Part shown: positions 58,344 through 64,000 of the stretch, piece after piece | How the letters are laid out: every line of letters begins with the position of its first letter | Numbering within the stretch: position 1 is the first letter of the stretch | Assembly (NCBI RefSeq): GCF_020515695.1 | Contig: NZ_JAIWJA010000002.1 | Location: 744,001-808,000, forward strand | Direction of reading: 5' to 3' | Source of the DNA: Pseudomonas sp. MWU16-30317 | GTDB lineage: Bacteria > Pseudomonadota > Gammaproteobacteria > Pseudomonadales > Pseudomonadaceae | Length of the DNA stretch: 64,000 bases | Program-made: the position numbers and the translations under genes | Notes under the pieces: generated by a model | The model's database searches: none | What the model saw: the letters and a program-made list of their open reading frames with translations, nothing else | What the model was told of the DNA's origin: nothing

Positions 58344-59954
58344 CTACACAACCGTGTGGCCACATAGAAACGCCGCCTCCAGCAGTTGCTGGGTATAGGC
58401 ATGCTGCGGGTTGCTGAATACCGCTTCGGCATCCCCTTGCTCCACCACCTTGCCGTGCTTGACCACCATCAGCTGATGGCTCAAAGCTTTGATCACCGCC
58501 AGGTCGTGGCTGATGAACAGGTACGTGAGGTTGTGGCGCTGTTGCAGGCTGCGCAGCAGCTCAACCACCTGACGTTGCACGGTACGGTCGAGCGCCGAGG
58601 TCGGTTCGTCCAGCAGAATCAGTTCAGGCTTGAGCACCAGTGCCCGGGCAATGGCGATCCGTTGGCGCTGGCCGCCGGAAAACTCATGGGGATAGCGATG
58701 CCGGGTGTCGGGATCGAGCCCCACCTCCCGCAGCACGTCAATGATGGCCTCCTGCTGCTCTGCAGGCGTTCCCACGCCATGAATGCGCAAGCCCTCACCG
58801 ACGATCTGCCCCACGCTCATGCGCGGGCTCAGGCTGCCGTAGGGGTCCTGGAACACCACCTGAATCTGGCGGCGCAGCGGACGCACCTGCTCACGGGCAA
58901 GACTGTCGATCGCCTGGCCCTTGAAGCGAATGCTGCCTCGGCTGGCAATCAGCCGCAAGATCGCCAGGCCCAACGTCGATTTGCCCGAGCCGCTCTCACC
59001 GACGATACCCAGGGTCTGCCCCTGGTGCAGGGTGAAATCGATACCATCCACGGCTTTGAGGTGCTCGGTGGTGCCACCGAAAAAGCCTTTCTTGACCGGG
59101 AACCACACCCGTAGATCCTGCACCTGCAACATCGGCGCGCCGACCTGATTGTGTGCTGGCTCGCCACGGGGTTCGGCGCCTAGCAACTCGCAGGTGTAGG
59201 GATGCTGGGGGGCGCAGAACAGGGTTTCGCAGTCAGCTTGCTCGACGATGCGCCCGCGTTGCATCACGCAGACCCGCTGCGCCACGCGCCTGACCAGATT
59301 GAGGTCATGGCTGATCAACAGCAGCGCCATACCCAGGCGCGCCTGCAACGATTTGAGCAGCTCGAGGATCTTCAACTGCACGGTAACGTCGAGCGCCGTG
59401 GTCGGCTCGTCGGCAATCAGCAGTTCGGGCTCGTTGGCCAAGGCCATGGCGATCATCACCCGTTGCCGCTGGCCACCGGATAGCTGGTGAGGCAGGGCCT
59501 TCAGGCGTTTATGCGGTTCGGCGATACCCACCAGTTCGAGCAGCTCCAGAGTGCGAGCCAATGCCGCCTTGCCGACGATACCCTTGTGCAGGGCCAACAC
59601 TTCGCCAATCTGCTTTTCGAGGGTGTGCAGTGGGTTGAGCGAAGTCATCGGCTCCTGAAAGATCATGGCGATGCGGTTGCCGCGGATGTGCTGCAGCTTC
59701 TTTTCGTCCAGCGTCAGCAGGTCGTGCCCTTCGTAGTGGATGCTGCCCGTGGGGTGGCGTGCTTGGGGATAGGGCAGCAGGCGCAGGATGGAATGCGCGG
59801 TGACCGACTTGCCTGAGCCGCTCTCGCCCACCAGCGCCAGGGTTTCGCCGCGACGGATATCGAAGCTGATGCCTTCGACGGCACGTTGGCAGGCGTCGCC
59901 GTTGACGAACTCCACCGCCAAGTCGCGTATTTCCAGCAGATTGTCCTGGCTCAT
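58344..59954 (-). CDS. yejF: peptide ABC transporter, fused double ATPase YejF
   Basis: 536 residues with two ABC domains in one chain. Domain 1: Walker A LVGESGSGKSVTAHS, signature LSGGQRQRVMIAMAL, Walker B LLIADEPTTALD. Domain 2 (about 280 on): GIVGESGSGKSTLGLAI, FSGGQRQRIAIARAL, LILLDEPTSALD. Powers uptake of oligopeptides, in relatives including microcin C. Last gene of yejABEF, starting just 2 bp past yejE. Confidence 0.94.
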   Translation of the reverse strand: MSQDNLLEIRDLAVEFVNGDACQRAVEGISFDIRRGETLALVGESGSGKSVTAHSILRLLPYPQARHPTGSIHYEGHDLLTLDEKKLQHIRGNRIAMIFQEPMTSLNPLHTLEKQIGEVLALHKGIVGKAALARTLELLELVGIAEPHKRLKALPHQLSGGQRQRVMIAMALANEPELLIADEPTTALDVTVQLKILELLKSLQARLGMALLLISHDLNLVRRVAQRVCVMQRGRIVEQADCETLFCAPQHPYTCELLGAEPRGEPAHNQVGAPMLQVQDLRVWFPVKKGFFGGTTEHLKAVDGIDFTLHQGQTLGIVGESGSGKSTLGLAILRLIASRGSIRFKGQAIDSLAREQVRPLRRQIQVVFQDPYGSLSPRMSVGQIVGEGLRIHGVGTPAEQQEAIIDVLREVGLDPDTRHRYPHEFSGGQRQRIAIARALVLKPELILLDEPTSALDRTVQRQVVELLRSLQQRHNLTYLFISHDLAVIKALSHQLMVVKHGKVVEQGDAEAVFSNPQHAYTQQLLEAAFLCGHTVV

Positions 59955-59955
59955 G

Positions 59956-60975
59956 TCATTTCCTGGGGTCGAAGGCGTCACGGGCAGCCTCGCCGATGAA
60001 TACCAGCAGGCTGAGCATCACCGCCAGCACGGTGAAGGCACTGATGCCCAGCCAGGGCGCTTGCAGATTGTCCTTGGCCTGGGCCACCAACTCGCCCAGC
60101 GACGGTGCCCCGGCCGGCAAGCCGAAGCCGAGAAAGTCCAGTGCAGTGAGGGTGCCGATGGCGCCGGTGAGGATGAACGGCATGAACGTCATGGTCGAGA
60201 CCATGGCGTTCGGGAGGATGTGCCGAAACATGATGCCGCCGTCCTGCATGCCCAGGGCGCGAGCCGCACGCACGTATTCCAGGTTGCGCCCGCGCAGAAA
60301 CTCGGCGCGCACCACGTCTACCAGGCTCATCCATGAAAACAGCAGCATGATGCCCAGCAGCCACCAGAAATTGGGCTGCACGAAACTGCCGAGGATGATC
60401 AGCAGATAGAGCACCGGCAAACCCGACCAGATTTCCAGAAAGCGCTGCCCGGCCAGGTCGACCCAGCCACCATAGAAGCCCTGCAAGGCCCCGGCGATGA
60501 CACCAATGATCGAGCTCGCCACCGTCAGCGTCAGGGCGAACAGCACCGAGATCCGGAAGCCGTAGATGACCCGTGCCAGGACATCGCGGCCTTGGTCGTC
60601 GGTCCCAAGCCAATTGTCCGCCGAGGGTGGCGCCGGCGCCGGCACACGCAGGTCATAGTTGATGCTCTGGTAGCTGAACGGCACTGGCGCCCATAACTGC
60701 CAGCTGTCTTTGGCCTTGAACAACGACTGTATGTACGGGCTCTTGTAGTTGGGTTCCAGGGGGAATTCGCCACCGAAGGCGGTCTCGGGGTAACGCTTCA
60801 AGGCCGGGAAATACCATGCGCCGTCGTAGCGTACCGCCAGCGGCTTGTCGTTGGCGATCAGCTCGGCGCCCAGGCTCAGGCCGAACAGCACCAGGAAGAT
60901 CCACAGTGACCACCAGCCGCGCTTGTGCGCCTTGAAGCGTTCGAAACGGCGCCGGTTAAGAGGGGATAGCGTCAT
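59956..60975 (-). CDS. yejE: peptide ABC transporter permease YejE
   Basis: 339 residues. One N-terminal helix and five more, with the EAA-type loop ...VRAARALGMQDGGIMFRHIL. A large periplasmic segment follows TM1 (KPLAVRYDGAWYFPALKRYP, NWLGTDDQGRDVLARVIYG), typical of DppC-like permeases of the Yej kind. One base separates it from yejB. Confidence 0.94.
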   Translation of the reverse strand: MTLSPLNRRRFERFKAHKRGWWSLWIFLVLFGLSLGAELIANDKPLAVRYDGAWYFPALKRYPETAFGGEFPLEPNYKSPYIQSLFKAKDSWQLWAPVPFSYQSINYDLRVPAPAPPSADNWLGTDDQGRDVLARVIYGFRISVLFALTLTVASSIIGVIAGALQGFYGGWVDLAGQRFLEIWSGLPVLYLLIILGSFVQPNFWWLLGIMLLFSWMSLVDVVRAEFLRGRNLEYVRAARALGMQDGGIMFRHILPNAMVSTMTFMPFILTGAIGTLTALDFLGFGLPAGAPSLGELVAQAKDNLQAPWLGISAFTVLAVMLSLLVFIGEAARDAFDPRK

Positions 60976-60976
60976 C

Positions 60977-62053
60977 TCAATGCTTCCTGCTGTCGAAGTC
61001 GATGCGAGGGTCGACCAGCGAGTAGGTGAGGTCGCCGATCAGCTTCACCAGCAGTCCGATCAGAGTAAAGATGAACAGGCTGCCGAACACCACGGGATAA
61101 TCGCGGTTCATCGCCGATTCAAAGCTCATCAGGCCCAGGCCATCGAGCGAGAAGATCACTTCGACCAGCAACGAGCCGGTGAAGAAGATGCTGATGAACG
61201 CCGATGGGAAGCCCGCAATCACCAACAGCATCGCGTTGCGGAACACGTGGCCGTAGAGCACGCGACGGTTGCTCAGGCCCTTGGCCTTGGCGGTGATCAC
61301 GTATTGCTTGCCGATCTCGTCGAGGAAGCTGTTCTTGGTCAGCAACGTCATGGTCGCGAAGTTGCCGATCACCAGCGCGGTGATCGGTAAGGCCAGGTGC
61401 CAGAAATAATCGCCGATCTTGCCGGCCCAGCTCAACTGCGCGAAGTTGTCCGAGGTCAGCCCGCGCAGCGGGAACCAGTCCCAGTAACTGCCACCGGCGA
61501 ACACCACGATCAGCAGGATGGCGAACAGAAAAGCCGGGATGGCGTAGCCGACGATGATCGCCGAGCTGCTCCACACGTCGAACGCGCTGCCATGTCGGGT
61601 GGCCTTGGCGATGCCCAGCGGGATCGACACCAGGTACATGATCAAGGTGCTCCACAGCCCCAGCGAGATCGACACCGGGAGCTTCTCGGCGATCAGGTCG
61701 ATGACCTTGGCATCACGGAAGAAGCTGTTGCCGAAGTCAAAGTGCGCGTAGTTCTTGATCATGATCCACAAGCGTTCCGGCGCCGATTTGTCGAATCCGT
61801 ACATGTGCTCGATTTCTTTCACCAGTTCCGGGTCCAGGCCTTGCGCGCCGCGGTAGCTCGACGCGCTACCGCTGGCCGCCTCGCTGGCGCCGCCGCCAAT
61901 GCGACTGGTGGCACCCTTGAAACCCTCGATCCGGGCGATGGCTTGTTCCACAGGGCCGCCAGGCGCGGCCTGGATGATCACGAAATTGATGATGATGATG
62001 CCGAGCAGGGTAGGGATGATCAGCAGCAGGCGCCGCAGGATATAAGCCGCCAT
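60977..62053 (-). CDS. yejB: peptide ABC transporter permease YejB
   Basis: 358 residues. [20 protein letters not shown] opens the DppB-like fold with six helices; [20 protein letters not shown] is the EAA loop that contacts the ATPase. A low-complexity [20 protein letters not shown] insert lies in the first periplasmic loop. Sits between yejA (3-bp gap) and yejE. Confidence 0.94.
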   Translation of the reverse strand: MAAYILRRLLLIIPTLLGIIIINFVIIQAAPGGPVEQAIARIEGFKGATSRIGGGASEAASGSASSYRGAQGLDPELVKEIEHMYGFDKSAPERLWIMIKNYAHFDFGNSFFRDAKVIDLIAEKLPVSISLGLWSTLIMYLVSIPLGIAKATRHGSAFDVWSSSAIIVGYAIPAFLFAILLIVVFAGGSYWDWFPLRGLTSDNFAQLSWAGKIGDYFWHLALPITALVIGNFATMTLLTKNSFLDEIGKQYVITAKAKGLSNRRVLYGHVFRNAMLLVIAGFPSAFISIFFTGSLLVEVIFSLDGLGLMSFESAMNRDYPVVFGSLFIFTLIGLLVKLIGDLTYSLVDPRIDFDSRKH

Positions 62054-62056
62054 CGG

Positions 62057-63901
62057 TCAATGCTCCGTCTTGTCGGCGGGAATGGGCGCGGCGACCGGTT
62101 CGGCCACGGCGTCAGGCTTGACCCACCACGTGTACAGGCCGGGGTCATACTTGGGTGGCACCGCTGGATGGCCGAGGCGCGACGAGTAAGCGGTGCGCCA
62201 GGTGCCGATGTACCAGTTGGGGATGACGATGAAGTTCCATAGCAGCACCCGATCCAGGGCCTGGGCGTGATGGATCAGGCTCTGGCGCGAATCGGCACCG
62301 ATCAGACCGTCGACCAGGGTATCGATAGCCGGGTCCTTGAGACCCATGTAGTTGAAGCTGCCAGGGTTGTCGGCCGCCGCGCTGGTCCAGTAGCCGCGTT
62401 GTTCATTGCCGGGAGACGAGGACTGCGACAGGGTGGCGATGATCATGTCGAAGTCCCGCGAGCGTCGGCGGTTGACGTATTGCGAGGTATCGACCCGACG
62501 CAGCACCAGTTCGATACCGAGATCGGCGAGGTTGCGCTTGAACGGCAGGAGGATGCGCTCGAACTCTGGCTGCGCCACCAGGAACTCGATGGAAACCGGT
62601 TTGCCATTAGCATCGACCATGCGGTCGTCGACCACTTTCCAGCCGGCCTGCAGAAACAGTTTGTACGCCTGGCGTTGTTGCTCGCGGATGATGCCGCTGC
62701 CATCGGTCTTGGGGTTCTTGAATTCGCTGGTGAACACCCGATCGGGAATCTTGCCGCGCAGGGGCTCGAGAATCTTCAGCTCGTCTGCGCCAGGCAGGCC
62801 GTGGGCAGCCATGTCCGAGTTCTCGAAGAAGCTGCCGACCCGCAAGTACGCGCCGTTGAACAGTTGCTTGTTGGTCCACTCGAAATCGAACAACAGGCTC
62901 AGGCCTTCGCGTACGCGCACGTCCTGGAACAGCGGGCGGCGTTCGTTGAAGACGAAGCCCTGCATGCCGGTCGGGTTGCCGTTGGGGATTTCTTCGCGAA
63001 TCAGGCGTCCGTCCTTTACCGCCGCGACGTTGTAGGCGGTGGCCCAGTTTTTCGCGCTGGTTTCCAGCCAGTAGTCGAACTGCCCGGCCTTGAGCGCTTC
63101 AAGGGCAACGCCGTTGTCCCGATAAGAATCACTGGTGATGGCGTCGAAGTTGTAGAAGCCACGGTTGACCGGGAGGTCCTTGGCCCAGTAATCCTTGACC
63201 CGTTCCATGCGGATGGAGCGGCCGGGCCGCACCGAGGCGACCTCGTACGGCCCGCTGCCCAGAGGGATTTCGAGGTTGCCCTTGGTGAAGTCGCGGGTCG
63301 CCCACCAATGCTTGGGCAGCACCGGTAACTGGCCGAGGATCAGCGGCAATTCGCGGTTGTCACCGCTCTTGAAGGAGAACAGCACGTGCAGCGGGTCTTC
63401 GGCCACGACCTTGTCGACGTCGGCGTAGTAGCTGCGAAAAAACGGCGAGCCGTCCTTGATCAGCGTCTGGAAGGTGAACACCACGTCTTCGGCACGCAGC
63501 GGATGACCGTCGTTGAAGCGCGCTTCGGGGCGTAGGGTAAAGCGTACCCAGGTGTTGTCCGGGGCTCTCTCGATGCCGCTTGCCACCAGGCCGTACTCGG
63601 TCATCGGCTCGTCGAGGCTTTGGGTCAACAGCGTGTCGTAGATCAGATTGACCTGGCTGGCCGGCACGCCCTTGCTGATGAACGGGTTGAGGCTGTCGAA
63701 GCCACCCGCGTCGGACAGGCGCAACGTCCCGCCCTTGGGGGCCTTGGGATTGACGTAGTCGAAGGACTGGAAATTGGCAGGGTACTTGGGCGGTTCGCCA
63801 TACAGAGTAATGGCGTGTTGCGGTGTCGCGCTGGCAAGGCAGGCAAGCCCTGCCAACAACAGGCCGCTGGTCTGCGTGAGCAGGGCGCGCAGAGGGATCA
63901 T
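62057..63901 (-). CDS. yejA: peptide-binding protein YejA
   Basis: 614 residues. Signal peptide MIPLRALLTQTSGLLLAGLA with cleavage near ASA, then the SBP type 5 fold (HAITLYGEPPKYPANFQSFD, YVNPKAPKGGTLRLSDAGGF, VRFTLRPEARFNDGHPLRAE). Captures peptides for YejBEF. Its ATG overlaps the stop of the preceding gene as ATGA, so it is coupled to it. Confidence 0.93.
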   Translation of the reverse strand: MIPLRALLTQTSGLLLAGLACLASATPQHAITLYGEPPKYPANFQSFDYVNPKAPKGGTLRLSDAGGFDSLNPFISKGVPASQVNLIYDTLLTQSLDEPMTEYGLVASGIERAPDNTWVRFTLRPEARFNDGHPLRAEDVVFTFQTLIKDGSPFFRSYYADVDKVVAEDPLHVLFSFKSGDNRELPLILGQLPVLPKHWWATRDFTKGNLEIPLGSGPYEVASVRPGRSIRMERVKDYWAKDLPVNRGFYNFDAITSDSYRDNGVALEALKAGQFDYWLETSAKNWATAYNVAAVKDGRLIREEIPNGNPTGMQGFVFNERRPLFQDVRVREGLSLLFDFEWTNKQLFNGAYLRVGSFFENSDMAAHGLPGADELKILEPLRGKIPDRVFTSEFKNPKTDGSGIIREQQRQAYKLFLQAGWKVVDDRMVDANGKPVSIEFLVAQPEFERILLPFKRNLADLGIELVLRRVDTSQYVNRRRSRDFDMIIATLSQSSSPGNEQRGYWTSAAADNPGSFNYMGLKDPAIDTLVDGLIGADSRQSLIHHAQALDRVLLWNFIVIPNWYIGTWRTAYSSRLGHPAVPPKYDPGLYTWWVKPDAVAEPVAAPIPADKTEH

Positions 63902-64000
63902 GAAGCGGTCTCCGAAAGCTGCGTGGCCTCGGCGTACACGGCTCGCTGGCCGCGTGGTGCAGTGGCACGGACGAATTCAACGCGTGCCGGAAGATAACCG
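63898..64000 (-). CDS. 3' end of a gene entering from the right edge, coupled to yejA
   Basis: A 33-codon open frame (GYLPARVEFVRATAPRGQRA, then VYAEATQLSETAS) enters from the edge and ends in a TGA overlapping the yejA start by four bases. The overlap and core-like codon use support real coding. Too short to identify; in related genomes a second peptide-binding protein often precedes yejA, but the tail shows no match I recognise. Confidence 0.5.
   Translation of the reverse strand, partial: GYLPARVEFVRATAPRGQRAVYAEATQLSETAS

Noticed and set aside
63360..63980. 206-codon frame overlapping the yejA start
   Set aside because: Out of frame with yejA, Arg/Pro-rich shadow translation; the coupled partial frame ending at 63898 fits better.

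Overview
The window is about 64 kb of a Pseudomonas chromosome, probably from the P. syringae / P. fluorescens side of the genus. Evidence is the dense high-GC coding, the preserved Pseudomonas gene blocks (dnaX-ybaB-recR-anr-hemN, glnS-cysS-folD, tRNA-Arg/His/Leu followed by tig-clpP-clpX-lon-hupB-ppiD, yejABEF), Anr-type boxes, and two RsmX-like small RNA genes. The genus call is firm; the lineage is inference.

Left edge, 1-8.3 kb, accessory and visibly AT-richer at first: a secreted MORN-repeat protein running off the window, a DUF4238 protein, a complete IS1182-family element with 26-bp inverted repeats, a small membrane protein divergent from a MerR regulator with a MerR-style 19-bp-spacer promoter between them, a frameshifted Phd-type antitoxin remnant, a DUF3077 gene preceded by a cloverleaf-like structured leader, and a Fic-fold protein that lacks the Fic catalytic His and has a helically phased operator-like array upstream.

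8.3-17.6 kb: a complete minus-strand chemosensory operon (mcp-cheY-STAS-cheA-mcp-cheW-cheR-cheB, no cheD), bracketed by two near-identical RsmX-like sRNA genes. Next to the second copy is a small coiled-coil gene under a perfect-end LexA box. CheA, CheW, CheY, the two receptors and the CheR/CheB pair would form one self-contained array.

17.6-43 kb: mostly core metabolism and maintenance. lldD diverges from a GntR repressor over a palindromic operator. Then come two periplasmic binding proteins, dnaX-ybaB-recR, and anr with hemN, whose Anr box sits exactly 41.5 bp from the predicted start; the hemN reading frame is shifted at its last codons. Further on are the energy-taxis receptor aer (also with an Anr box), a CPBP protease, acnA, rlmM-tusA-pdxB, an MsbA-like exporter, ppnP, an exonuclease, lpxH and ppiB.

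43-58 kb: glnS-cysS convergent with folD over a 25-bp-arm palindrome, a three-tRNA operon, lpxO, and the protein quality-control block tig-clpP-clpX-lon-hupB-ppiD. A heat-shock-like promoter precedes lon, the hupB promoter is nested in the lon terminator, and a degenerate tRNA-Asp-like sequence lies between hupB and ppiD.

58.3-64 kb: a minus-strand Yej-type peptide ABC importer (yejA-yejB-yejE-yejF) coupled to the end of another gene that enters from the right edge. No rRNA, CRISPR array or prophage was seen.
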